A stretch of 64,000 bases of DNA from Pelagicoccus enzymogenes (GTDB lineage: Bacteria; Verrucomicrobiota; Verrucomicrobiia; Opitutales; Opitutaceae), in assembly GCF_014803405.1 (NCBI RefSeq), contig NZ_JACYFG010000032.1:62001-126000 (forward strand), written 5' to 3'. Shown in pieces: positions 1 to 8,519 of this stretch; the stretch's first letter is position 1; each line of letters begins with the position of its first letter. A program made the position numbers and the translations under genes. The notes beneath the pieces are model-generated. The model had not been told where the DNA came from. It saw nothing but the letters and a program-made list of their open reading frames with translations, and searched no databases.

Positions 1-1418
1 CGGTAGTTTCCGGGAAGTGTGCCGAGCTCTTGGTCCATGAAGGGAAAGATTCCTTCGTCCAGAACCTGTGGGTCCGCGAACGCTTGACCGTCGCGATTGT
101 CGAACGGGTGTGAACTGCGAGCAAAGCGAAGTCGTGTGCGTGGTTGCACAGCGCCGCCACGTCCGTTGGTCGGCTGTCGACCGGTAGTGGTGATGTTGCC
201 GTAGAGGGTGGTGTACCCTTCGCCCCCTGGGCTGTAAGGGATGGACCAGTCACCGCCGGAGTAGGTGGCGTCACCGGAGTAGTAGCCGGTGAGGGCGCGT
301 TCTCTGCCGTCCATGTGACGGATCCATTGGCCCTCGAATTCGAGGGGATTGCCGTCGGCGTCCGTTTTTAGGCGCTCGTCGAAGACGTAATCTCCGGTGG
401 GGCGCGGACGTCCTTGGCTCTCATATGGCCAGGAAGCGTCGTGCAGGAAGTTGCGTTCGCGGAACTCCTCGAGACTCATGTCGCCGTAGGTGTCGGGATC
501 AGAACTCTTGAGAGCAGCGAGTTGCTCGCCTGCGTTGTTCCAGCCTTCTAGCCAATCGCTTACGTTGTCCTGAGGCACGCGGTAGTTCGGTTTGCGAGCG
601 TCGAGCGTGGTGTTTTCGATATAGGCATCGAGAACGGTGTTCTTGAAAGGTTTGTATTTGAATGTTAAATACGCCTTGCGGTCTAGATTTCTGGCGGTCT
701 CCGCCATGAACCGCTGATCGTTGATTACGCCGGCGAAACGAGCGGCAAGCTTGTCTTCGATGAGGGTGCGGCTGAAGTCGACTTGCAGACGGCGCGTGCC
801 GAAGTTGTCTAGCACGAAGTCGATCTTGTTGATGTCGCGCCGAAGATGAGCTTTCTTGGTGGTGTAGTTCACTACGCCAGCAGGCCGACCGAGCCCGAAG
901 AGCAAGGAGTTAGGACCACGCAGGAACTCGGTACGCTCCATGTTGTAGCGGTCCACGGGGCCACGTACCTTGAGGTAGTTAGCGGACTTGGTCGCTCGGC
1001 CGAGGCCGCGAACGCGAACGGAGTTTTCCCTCGCATTAGGATCGTTGAAATCGCCGCCGATGTATCCACCGCCGCCGGGCGATGAGATGTTCTGAGTGTC
1101 GTTGGTGAGGTCGGTATCGACGCCGGCGACCATCGAGAGTGCCCCATCGAGATCGGTGGCGCCGAGATCGTCCATGAAGGCGTCGGTAAGAACGGTGACG
1201 GACGCCGCGACGTCCTTCAGCTGAGTGTTCAGTCGACTGCCAGCGGTGGTCGAGTTTGCGCGGTAGCCATCGTCGCCCTCTGAGGATACGGTAAAAGGCG
1301 ACAGTTCGAAGATTTCCTCTTCGTCCGCTGCCTCCGAATTTTGGGCAGTGAGGTGTGCCCAGGGGGTAGTTGCTGCGAGCGTGACTGCTAACCAGCTGCT
1401 TTTCGGGATCTTTTTCAT
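1..1418 (-). CDS. TonB-dependent receptor, N-terminal part (3' end outside window)
   Basis: An unbroken minus-strand frame begins at ATG 1418 and runs off the left edge with no stop, giving about 472 residues. It starts MKKIPKSSW with a hydrophobic export signal ending near residue 30, then an acidic stretch with EEIFELSPF, which sits where a TonB box belongs. The plug follows, with RLNTQLKDVAASV and NMERTEFLRGPNSLLFGLG, motifs of the plug domain that gates the outer-membrane barrel. The protein would import oligosaccharides across the outer membrane using TonB energy. It is a clear paralog of the next gene upstream (2179-5946): plug and early barrel align almost residue for residue, suggesting tandem duplication. 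The barrel C-terminus is not visible, so intactness cannot be judged. The substrate is inferred only from context. Confidence 0.93.
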   Translation of the reverse strand, partial: MKKIPKSSWLAVTLAATTPWAHLTAQNSEAADEEEIFELSPFTVSSEGDDGYRANSTTAGSRLNTQLKDVAASVTVLTDAFMDDLGATDLDGALSMVAGVDTDLTNDTQNISSPGGGGYIGGDFNDPNARENSVRVRGLGRATKSANYLKVRGPVDRYNMERTEFLRGPNSLLFGLGRPAGVVNYTTKKAHLRRDINKIDFVLDNFGTRRLQVDFSRTLIEDKLAARFAGVINDQRFMAETARNLDRKAYLTFKYKPFKNTVLDAYIENTTLDARKPNYRVPQDNVSDWLEGWNNAGEQLAALKSSDPDTYGDMSLEEFRERNFLHDASWPYESQGRPRPTGDYVFDERLKTDADGNPLEFEGQWIRHMDGRERALTGYYSGDATYSGGDWSIPYSPGGEGYTTLYGNITTTGRQPTNGRGGAVQPRTRLRFARSSHPFDNRDGQAFADPQVLDEGIFPFMDQELGTLPGNY

Positions 1419-1642
1419 TTCGTTTTTTTGCAGTTTGTTCTGGGTTGCGTTACCCCCGCCTGCGGAACCGACTCTGCAGCTGTTTGTCGCAGGCTATGCG
1501 GTAGCCTTGTGGCCTACGGCGTGAGAAATTTCTCTGGGGGTAACGGTTTGTAAGCCAGCGTGCGACGCCGGGTAGTCTGTGCGGCTGCTGGCTGCAACTA
1601 GCCCACGACACATCTGCGGTTCGGGACAATGGAAGTCGGATC

Positions 1643-1654
1643 AATACTTATGAA
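1643..1654. promoter_or_regulatory. Conserved upstream motif, copy 1 (AATACTTATGAA)
   Basis: This copy matches RATWCNTATGAA and lies 225 bp upstream of the receptor start at 1418. A second TATGAA word follows at about 1661. Related copies lie at 6167, 19373, 28626 and 58787, all 221-239 bp from a start codon. Operator, activator site or promoter element cannot be told apart from the sequence. Confidence 0.45.
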
Positions 1655-1875
1655 GGGTATATGAAAGAAATTTGTTCCGCGTCGTCTTAATCGCCTAGAA
1701 ATTTGGATACACGTCTAAGAGGCATGCATATAGCAAGGTCGATCTTGTCATATGCATGGAGATGATTTTACGAATCCGTTACGGTTTGTAGGAATCCGGA
1801 TTCATGCAAAAACGGTATGAATCAAATCTATCGAAATTTGAGAGGCAGTTTTATGTGAAGAATTCTTAAAGGCGT

Positions 1876-2030
1876 TGAATCGCAGCGGGTACATTACCCG
1901 CCGCTCGCGGCGTCGCTAGTCTCTGCGATTCATCGAGCTCCGGAGCCCGAAGGGTCAAATCGTCGTGATGCCCCGTCGCGGTCTTCCGCGATCGACGAAG
2001 TCGACCCCTTGGGGCGGGGTGGCGATTTGA
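1876..2030. repeat. Compound inverted-repeat block upstream of receptor 1
   Basis: There are two adjacent long stem-loops. TGAATCGCAG (1876-1885) pairs with CTGCGATTCA (1923-1932) around an inner GCGGGT/ACCCGC hairpin. TCAAATCG (1955-1962) pairs with CGATTTGA (2023-2030) around CCCCG/CGGGG and TCGCG/CGCGA stems. No reading frame or transposase accompanies it. Function is unknown; an interspersed palindromic repeat or a structured RNA are both possible. Confidence 0.5.
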
Positions 2031-2120
2031 GGGCGAAGATATTCACTTCATCCGCTACCTTACTTTGGTAGCCGCCGTTTTCGTCTTATATGGGAACTCT
2101 CTTGTGCGGTACATGGATGC

Positions 2121-2155
2121 AAAAAGCCTCCGCTCCCAGATGGGAAGCGGAGGCT
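2121..2155 (-). terminator. Intrinsic terminator of receptor 2
   Basis: Read on the minus strand, a stem of about 12 bp (GCCTCCGCTTCCC with GGGAGCGGAGGC, one bulge) is followed by TTTTT. It starts 24 bp after the stop of the receptor gene ending at 2179. Confidence 0.85.
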
Positions 2156-2178
2156 CGTGATTAGAGTTTTGATTTAGC

Positions 2179-5100
2179 CTAGAAATCGAATGAGTTCGTC
2201 AGCTTGAATGTAGTTGGCACGTTGATACCGTAGACAATCGTTTCGTCGGGGCGGAGGCGGATAGGACGGAGGTCGTCGCCTTGCTTGAAGAGGTTGTCTA
2301 TATTGAGCTGGATACGCCAGTTGACCTTGTCGCCGTGGAGCTTGCCGCGGTAGGCGAAGCTCATGCCGCCCGTAACGATCGCATCGCTCTCGAGTGGATT
2401 GTTGAAGTCATCCTGGACGATGATGATTTCCCCTTCGTCAAGCACGCCGTTGCGGTTGATGTCAGTGGTGGGGAATCCCTCTGGCAATGAGTCTGCATCA
2501 CGCACGATCAGGTTGTAGCCGAATACCTTGCCGCTTTCCCAGCGGAGGTTAGTGCCGACCGAGAAGCCCTTAAGCATGCCTTCGCGGAAGCTGTAGTTCG
2601 CGGTTAGGCGGGCATTGTACTCGGAGATGCCAGGGCCTGATGTTCCCTCGCTGCGAATCGCGTCCAAGAGTTCTGTGCCAAAGCGATTGTACAGGTTGGT
2701 CACGAGCAGGTTCGAGTCTGGCGCTGGCGTTTCATCGGGTCCGTACACGGTCGAGTCGCTGTCGCCGTTGGTGTGGAAGCCACGGTCAAAGAACTGTTGC
2801 CAGTACTCGGAGCGCAGTCTGACGTACTCGATGGACTGGCGCTCGATGTTGGTGAGCTCGTTCTCAAGTCTCGAGACGTTGGCGGAGATGCGTAGGTTCT
2901 TGTTTGGATTGTAGGTCGCGCTCAGTTCCCAGCCCTCGGATACGGAGTCACGAGTCACGCCCAAGTTGTTCAGGCGTTCGTACTCGTAGGTGTATTCAAT
3001 AGTTGGGGATCCATCGGGGTTGGTCTGCGGCACCCCGTCCACGACGAGTTGCTGGCCGGTTCCCAAGGCTGGGTTGACGGTGGTCAAGACGCCATCGATC
3101 AGACGGATTTCCTGCCAGTCCGCGATGGTGAAGGCAGTTGCTTCTCCCCGCTGTCTCGCTAGGTCTTGTTCTTTGATGACATCGAGGACGTCGTTCTCGA
3201 AGTTCGGGATACGTTGCTCAAGACGGATAGCGGCGCCAGTGCCGAGTTGGTCTTTTTGGCGTGTGTCGTAGAAGTTGAACTTTAGGTCCAGCTTGTCCTC
3301 AAACAAACTCATGCCGAAACCGTATTCTTCGGTAAGGCCAGATGCGGGAGGATTGGGTCGTCCAAAGGAATCTGTGGTAGGACGGGTGAGGGCGAAGTTC
3401 TCCGATTCGTTGTAGAAGAAGCGCAGCCATGGTGTGGCGTGGAAGACGAGACTGTTGGTGCGGAGGGCCACCGTGGTGCGGTTTAGGACCGATGGGGCTG
3501 AGAGATCGAACTCGTCGATTCTCGAGCCTGATCCGCCTATTCCGCTGTCGAAGTCAATTTGGGTGGCGTCTACTGGATTGGTGAGGAAGAACGAATCGTT
3601 TTGAACGGTGTCCTTGCGGTAGCCGAGGGTAGCCACGATGCGATTGTTCCAGAAGAAGCTCTGCAGCGAGGCACCCCATGCGCCTGCATCGATCGAGGTG
3701 AGTTCGGCGCTGTTGCCGATGACGTATTGTCTCCATGTGACCGGGTTGGGCGCTACTTGCCAACTGCCTCGTGGCGAGGCGCCGGTAGCGTTGGTTGCGG
3801 TGAAGCCGTAATAGGGCAGCGAATCGCCTAGGTTGGGAACCGTGGTATCGGGAAGATCCGTTATGCGCAAGGCGGTGTCGCCGGGCTGTACTGCGTCCCC
3901 GATATACCATATCGGCACGAACCAGCGGCCGCTAGGTAGGTTTTCGGTACTGCCTTCGAAGGCTCCCGGGGTGTAGTCGGCATATCCCGAGGCGCGGTAT
4001 GTGTGGGTTTGGTTCGAGTTGCCGGACATGAAGCCGGTGAGGCGATGATTTCCGAGGAAGCCGAGTTTATCCGACTTTTCCGAGAAGTCGAAGTCGTAGT
4101 TGAGTTGCGCGAGGAAGCCTTCGCTTTCGACGTTTCGGTAGCTCCCGATTGTGCGTCCGTGGAAGAATGGGCGCAAGTAGTTCGGGTTGGGCGTGCGCGC
4201 GTCGTTCTCTGGTGTGAATGGAAGGCTAGGATCGAGCAGGATTTGTTCGAGGAATGCTTGGTTGTTGGCAACCTGGATCCCGTTGCTCACGTTGGTTTGG
4301 GCGAGTGCCACTGCTGCTTCAAGCGTCAGGTTGGTCCTTACCGGCAAACCGTTTGCTCCGGTGAGTAGGCTTGGATTCGGGATCGAGCCTGGGAGGTACT
4401 TGTTGATGTCGATCGACACCGCTTGGGCTTGGGCGAGCGGCGCGAAGGTCTGCTCGGCGGTGTAGCTTTCCTTCAAGTACGAGAGGTTGAAGAAGAGGTC
4501 CTCGACGATCTTCTGCTCGAGGTTGAAGCCGAACTTCTGGTTCTTGACCTCGCGTTCGTTGCCCGGGAGGGCGCCGATCTCGTAGTCGAGGAAGGGGAAT
4601 ATTCCTTCGTCCGTGACCTGTGGGTCGACGAAGGCGCCTTCTCCGGGCGCAGCGTCGTTTCCGAATGAGCTGCGGTGAAAACGGAGCTGGGCGCGAGGGT
4701 TGTTGTTGTTGCCGGCGCTGAGGTTGGGAAGGAGTGTTCCGTAGCTGGTAAATTGTCCGCCAAGGGGAGAATCCCAACCATTTTCGGGAGTGTAGTAGCC
4801 GGTGAATCCGTTATTACGCGTATCCATGAAACGACGGTAGTTGCCTTCGTTTACCAAGAAATTGCCGTTTTCGTCGGTAGCCACTCTCGAAGCGATTGGG
4901 ATGTCGGGAGAAGGCCCTGAATTACCATTGCTCGTGGCGCTCCACGAGGAGTCATAGACGAGATTGTCGTCGAGGTACTGCTGGAGCGGCTTGGTGGCTC
5001 CGGTGGGGTTACCATCTATATCCAGGATGTTTACCAAACCGCCGTTGGCAGCGGCATCAGCGTGGGCGCGATTGTATTCCCTCAACCAAGCGGAAGTGTT

Positions 5101-5946
5101 GTCTTGCGGGAGGCGGTAGTTCGGGCGACGTCCTTGGAGATGCACGTCCTCTACGTAGGCATCGAGCCGAGTGCTTTCGAAGGGTTTGTATCCGATTGTG
5201 AAGTACGCTCTGTTGTCGGTCTCGCCTGCGGTCTTCACTCGGTAGCGACGATCGTTGGCGACCCCGGCAAAGCGCACTGCCAACTTGTCCTCGATCAAAG
5301 CGCGGCTGAAATCGACCTTTAGGCGTCTGGTTCCGAAATTGTCGAGCTGGAATTCGACTTCGTTTTTGTCCTTAGCCATGAAGGCCTTCTTCGTCGTGTA
5401 GTTCACGACGCCGCCGGGTTCGCCCAAACCGAAGAGTAAAGCATTGGCTCCGCGAAGGAACTCGACGCGTTCCATGTTGTAACGGTCGAGCGGTCCGAAG
5501 GCCTCGAGATAGTTCGCCGCGTTTGTGGCGCTGCCGAGCCCGCGAACGCGAATCGTTCCCTCAGAAGCGTTCACGTTGTTGAAGTCTCCTCCGAGGTAGC
5601 CCGATCCTAGGTTGATGGCAGTGACGTCGGAGGTCACGTCAGTTTCGACGCCCGCCACCATGGAAAGGGCGGTAGCGACGTCGATGGCTCCGAGGTCATC
5701 CATGAAAGCGTCCGTCAATACGGAAACGGATGCAGCCACGTCTTTCAGTTGCGTGTTGAGGCGGCTGCCTGCGGTTGTTGACGTGGCGCGGTAGCCGTCG
5801 TCGCCATCGCTGGTAACGGTGAAAGGTGAGAGCTCGAAAATTTCTTCGTCTTCAGAGCTGTTGGTGGTCTGGGCGGAGACGTTTGCCCAGGTAACGCTGG
5901 CAGCTAGCGGGATTGCGACCCAGCTGCGTACAGGGTGTTTTTTCAT
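2179..5946 (-). CDS. TonB-dependent receptor (full length)
   Basis: This 1255-residue outer-membrane receptor should import oligosaccharides with TonB energy. Residues 1-26 form a signal peptide (cleavage near VSA-QT). EDEEIFELSPF at about 32-42 is the presumed TonB box. The plug spans roughly 55-190, with RLNTQLKDVAASV and NMERVEFLRGANALLFGLG. The barrel fills the rest and ends NSFDF, with the terminal aromatic residue typical of BAM-assembled barrels. It is longer than classical siderophore receptors (700-800) but of the usual size for Opitutae carbohydrate-type receptors. No SusD-like gene is beside it. It follows the small sorting-signal protein gene, has its own terminator at 2121-2155 and a motif 221 bp upstream (6167-6178), suggesting a separate transcript. 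It is a tandem paralog of the gene starting at 1418. Substrate is inferred only. Confidence 0.96.
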   Translation of the reverse strand: MKKHPVRSWVAIPLAASVTWANVSAQTTNSSEDEEIFELSPFTVTSDGDDGYRATSTTAGSRLNTQLKDVAASVSVLTDAFMDDLGAIDVATALSMVAGVETDVTSDVTAINLGSGYLGGDFNNVNASEGTIRVRGLGSATNAANYLEAFGPLDRYNMERVEFLRGANALLFGLGEPGGVVNYTTKKAFMAKDKNEVEFQLDNFGTRRLKVDFSRALIEDKLAVRFAGVANDRRYRVKTAGETDNRAYFTIGYKPFESTRLDAYVEDVHLQGRRPNYRLPQDNTSAWLREYNRAHADAAANGGLVNILDIDGNPTGATKPLQQYLDDNLVYDSSWSATSNGNSGPSPDIPIASRVATDENGNFLVNEGNYRRFMDTRNNGFTGYYTPENGWDSPLGGQFTSYGTLLPNLSAGNNNNPRAQLRFHRSSFGNDAAPGEGAFVDPQVTDEGIFPFLDYEIGALPGNEREVKNQKFGFNLEQKIVEDLFFNLSYLKESYTAEQTFAPLAQAQAVSIDINKYLPGSIPNPSLLTGANGLPVRTNLTLEAAVALAQTNVSNGIQVANNQAFLEQILLDPSLPFTPENDARTPNPNYLRPFFHGRTIGSYRNVESEGFLAQLNYDFDFSEKSDKLGFLGNHRLTGFMSGNSNQTHTYRASGYADYTPGAFEGSTENLPSGRWFVPIWYIGDAVQPGDTALRITDLPDTTVPNLGDSLPYYGFTATNATGASPRGSWQVAPNPVTWRQYVIGNSAELTSIDAGAWGASLQSFFWNNRIVATLGYRKDTVQNDSFFLTNPVDATQIDFDSGIGGSGSRIDEFDLSAPSVLNRTTVALRTNSLVFHATPWLRFFYNESENFALTRPTTDSFGRPNPPASGLTEEYGFGMSLFEDKLDLKFNFYDTRQKDQLGTGAAIRLEQRIPNFENDVLDVIKEQDLARQRGEATAFTIADWQEIRLIDGVLTTVNPALGTGQQLVVDGVPQTNPDGSPTIEYTYEYERLNNLGVTRDSVSEGWELSATYNPNKNLRISANVSRLENELTNIERQSIEYVRLRSEYWQQFFDRGFHTNGDSDSTVYGPDETPAPDSNLLVTNLYNRFGTELLDAIRSEGTSGPGISEYNARLTANYSFREGMLKGFSVGTNLRWESGKVFGYNLIVRDADSLPEGFPTTDINRNGVLDEGEIIIVQDDFNNPLESDAIVTGGMSFAYRGKLHGDKVNWRIQLNIDNLFKQGDDLRPIRLRPDETIVYGINVPTTFKLTNSFDF

Positions 5947-6166
5947 GTTTTGCAGTTTTTGTTATGGGGGGTATTGCTACCTGCAAAGCCATGGATCCCG
6001 AGTTCTAGGATTCATTTCACACGATGAGCGCTCATTTTATCTGGGAGCGCGAGAGCCAAAGCTTGAGGTAACAAACAATTAAATGGCCGCGTGTATGAAG
6101 TGATCTCGAACGTCGGTTGAGAGGGATATCCCGCAAGTGAATCGATCCCGCAATAAACCTGAGTTT

Positions 6167-6178
6167 AATACATATGAA
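6167..6178. promoter_or_regulatory. Conserved upstream motif, copy 2 (AATACATATGAA)
   Basis: The copy is 221 bp from the receptor start at 5946. It is identical to the copy at 19373-19384 upstream of the giant lyase-like gene, which suggests that receptor and enzyme share a regulator or promoter type. Confidence 0.5.
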
Positions 6179-6231
6179 GTTTTGACCCGGTTTGGAGCAG
6201 CTCCTGCTCGGAGCTGAATCGAGTGGAGCCT

Positions 6232-6327
6232 GGTTTCCTGTCCCGTCACGCGTCGGATGTCGTTAGCGACGTGGCGCGTGGCGCAGGCTAAAGCGCGGCG
6301 CTACGATTGACGGGCTGGAGGAAAACC
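6232..6327. repeat. Long inverted repeat upstream of receptor 2
   Basis: GGTTTCC (6232) and CCCGTCA (6242-6248) face TGACGGG (6308-6314) and GGAAAACC (6320-6327), with a GTCG-TTAG-CGAC hairpin and GCGC-rich arms inside. It occupies the same relative place, just distal to the 12-bp motif, as the block at 1876-2030. Its role is unknown. Confidence 0.45.
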
Positions 6328-6351
6328 GTTGGATTGCGGCGGGTTCATCAA

Positions 6352-6380
6352 ATAAAAAAGGAAGGCTCGGAGAGCCTTCC
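6352..6380 (-). terminator. Intrinsic terminator of the VPDSG-CTERM gene
   Basis: A perfect 9-bp stem (GGAAGGCTC / GAGCCTTCC, 3-base loop) is followed on the minus strand by TTTTTT. It lies 30 bp after the stop at 6410. Confidence 0.9.
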
Positions 6381-6409
6381 CATTGCGAATTCGTTTTTTG
6401 TGCTAGGAC

Positions 6410-6955
6410 TTAACGGAGGCGCCTCCTTGCCGTGGCAATTGCCAGTACGCCGAGACCGAGCAGGGCAACGGTAGGACCGGAATCAGGTACATCGGCAGCT
6501 CCGGAATTGGTCGCTGCTGTGACGATCACCAATTCGCTGGATACGCTTGCTCCGGGTGTGAAAAAATCCCCTATGCCTCCAATAAGTGGATACGGCGGTG
6601 CGAAGGGACTGGCGCCTACGTCGAAGGAGAAGAAGAAGTTTGTGGCAGCCATGCCTTCTGTCGCTCCGTCGCCGATGGTTCCGTCCATGTCGTAGACGAG
6701 ACTGAAGAGGTCGACGAAAAGGAGGTCGAAAGCTGCTACAAGGGAATTGCCGCTAAAAGACATGGAGAAATCGCTGACCTCGCCAGAGAAGCCGTCGATC
6801 TGTCCGTCCGTATTGATATCCTCTGCGGTGAAGGATCCCGTTACTACGGCTCCTTCTTCGTAGCCACCTTGGGTGAAATCGTAGCTGATGCTAACTGCTT
6901 GGGAAGAAGTGGCCGCGAGGGTTAGAATCGCGACGAAGTAGAGTTTTTTTATCAT
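6410..6955 (-). CDS. VPDSG-CTERM sorting-domain protein
   Basis: This 181-residue exported protein starts MIKKLYFVAILTLAATSSQA, a Sec signal peptide cleaved after about residue 20. It ends with VPDSGPTVALLGLGVLAIATA followed by RRRLR: the tripartite signature (VPDSG motif, hydrophobic segment, basic tail) of VPDSG-CTERM, a PEP-CTERM variant known mostly from Verrucomicrobia and Lentisphaerae and thought to be handled by an exosortase. The middle (21-150) is Gly/Asp/Phe-rich with no recognised catalytic motif, probably a beta-sandwich. It would be a surface or matrix protein anchored or released after sorting. The gene lies 151 bp downstream of the giant lyase-like gene and just upstream of receptor 2, with its own terminator. 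A link to polysaccharide use is inferred only from position. Confidence 0.85.
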   Translation of the reverse strand: MIKKLYFVAILTLAATSSQAVSISYDFTQGGYEEGAVVTGSFTAEDINTDGQIDGFSGEVSDFSMSFSGNSLVAAFDLLFVDLFSLVYDMDGTIGDGATEGMAATNFFFSFDVGASPFAPPYPLIGGIGDFFTPGASVSSELVIVTAATNSGAADVPDSGPTVALLGLGVLAIATARRRLR

Positions 6956-7050
6956 GATCGTGAACTGTGTGTTTGTTGTTTAGGAAACGCGGGGACTTCT
7001 GGTCTGAAGGATACCTGCGGCTTGTAGTGGTCTTAGCGGGTTGGTAAGGG

Positions 7051-7083
7051 AAAAGCCCCGAACAGGATTGCCCTGTTCGGGGC
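7051..7083 (-). terminator. Intrinsic terminator of the giant gene
   Basis: A perfect 12-bp stem (GCCCCGAACAGG / CCTGTTCGGGGC, 5-base loop) is followed on the minus strand by TTTT. It begins 23 bp after the stop at 7107. Confidence 0.9.
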
Positions 7084-7106
7084 CGGAAGGTTTTTGTTTG
7101 GATCGC

Positions 7107-8519
7107 TTACTCGAACTTGAAGCTTTCGATGCTGTATTGGCTTTGGCTGCTTCCTACGAATACGAGATAGAGATCCGGTGTGCCTGAGGGCGTGGATACA
7201 AGATTCGCCGAGAAGGACTGGTACGCTTCGGGTGCTCCTTGTGTTTGATCTATGGATACGCTGGCAATGAGTTCCCCCGAGGGGCTGCCGAGGCGGAACT
7301 CTACTTGCCCCGCAACTCCCGTACCCGCCTTGGCGGAGAGGGTGACCGAGTTAGCTGGCGAGCCGAACTTGAATCTGCCGAACTTCACCCAAGTGCCGTC
7401 TTGGACATTGACCAATTTGTCATCGATCGGAGCAATGCGGCTGTTGTCCTCTGGGTGGGATTCGTCGTCGTACGCGGCCGCGTTGATGAGCGTGCCAACC
7501 TCTGAAGGGACGTAGTCGTAGATGACGTGAAGCGTCGGAGGCGTGCCCGTCGACTCGCGGCTGTCGATGAAGGTTTGCTGGTTGCCGTCGTTCTCGTCGA
7601 CGACGATGAGGCTGAGTTTGCCGTCGAGCAGGTTCTCGATGACCGCATCCGTCACTTCAATCGTGTGGATAGAGTTGTCGTCTGAACGCAGAAAGGTGAT
7701 AGTGCCTTCGAGCACGGCATCGGGAGCGATGACGGTCGTGTCGTCCATGGCGTGGCTGGTCTCGGAGTTCCAGCTGAGGTCCTCTTCGGTCCAAGCGTCG
7801 TTGGTGATGGAGTAGACGTTGACGCTGCGGTCGCCGGTGCCTTCCGCGACTCTGCCGCGGAGGTAGAGGTCGGAAGTGTGGATGCTCGTCGACGGGATCT
7901 GATCGAGGTCGAACTTGAGGTAGGACATCCGGTCGAAGGAGGCGTTTCCGGCATCCTTTACGGCCAAGCGTTCACTGGTTGCGTTGACCTGGTTGGCGCT
8001 GTTCCCCCCGCGGATGAAGCCGTCGGCGATGGTGACGAGATCGAGTTCTTCGATGCCGCCAGGCGCTTCCGTGAAGTGGAAACTCTCGATTTCGAATCCA
8101 CCTTGAGGGAAGACGAGGTAGAGGTCCTGGATACCGCTGGCACGATCAAGATCATCGGTTGAGAACATCTCGAAAACGCCGGGCTCCAGCATCGCTGGGC
8201 GGCGCACCAGCATGACTGTACGGTAGTCGCTCCAGCTCAAGCCGCCGGCTCTGAGCATATCGCTGCCGGGACCGGTTGGGAGGATCTCGACGCTTCCGAT
8301 GAGCGGGCCGTCAGGGGCTAGCTTGCGCAGCTCGATAGAGCTTGCTTGGAAGCCTTTGTTCGCGGCCGAGATCGTGAAGGAAGAGACACCGCTGCCGAAG
8401 TCGAAGTTAGGGAAGCAGATCCAAGTACTGGCTCCTTGAATCGAGAGCTTGTCGTCAGCGATCTTGATGCGTTGGGCGGACTTGCCTTCCGAATCGGTGG
8501 CGTAGTTGATGGCGTAGAT
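7107..8519 (-). other. C-terminal binding block: CBM6, DNRLRE/CBM96-like, CBM6
   Basis: Residues 3540-4009 of the giant protein. The two CBM6-like modules align with each other (TWICFPNFDFGS and TWVKFGRFKFGS; both contain DLYLVF near the end) and flank a DNRLRE-type module with YLKFDLDQIPS and LHVIYDY ends. They probably bind the polymer or cell-wall glycans and keep the catalytic propellers on substrate. Confidence 0.7.

Larger units (their letters stand above)
1419..2178. other. Intergenic region between the two tandem receptor genes
   Basis: I see no credible gene here. Reading toward the downstream receptor, it contains the terminator of the upstream receptor (2121-2155), a block of nested inverted repeats (1876-2030), an AT-rich stretch with several CATATG/TATGAA-like words (about 1700-1860), the conserved motif at 1643-1654, and a leader of about 225 bp. 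The last bases before the start read AACAAACTGCAAAA, nearly the same as before the paralog at 5946. Confidence 0.6.
5947..6409. other. Intergenic region upstream of receptor 2
   Basis: No gene is supported. It holds, in minus-strand order, the terminator of the 6410-6955 gene (6352-6380), a long inverted repeat (6232-6327), the motif at 6167-6178 and a leader of 221 bp that ends in AACAAAAACTGCAAAAC just before the start. Confidence 0.6.

Noticed and set aside
1450-1644. 64-codon frame in the leader of receptor 1
   Set aside because: It lies entirely in the leader, lacks a ribosome-binding site and has an Arg/Ser-rich, non-protein-like composition.
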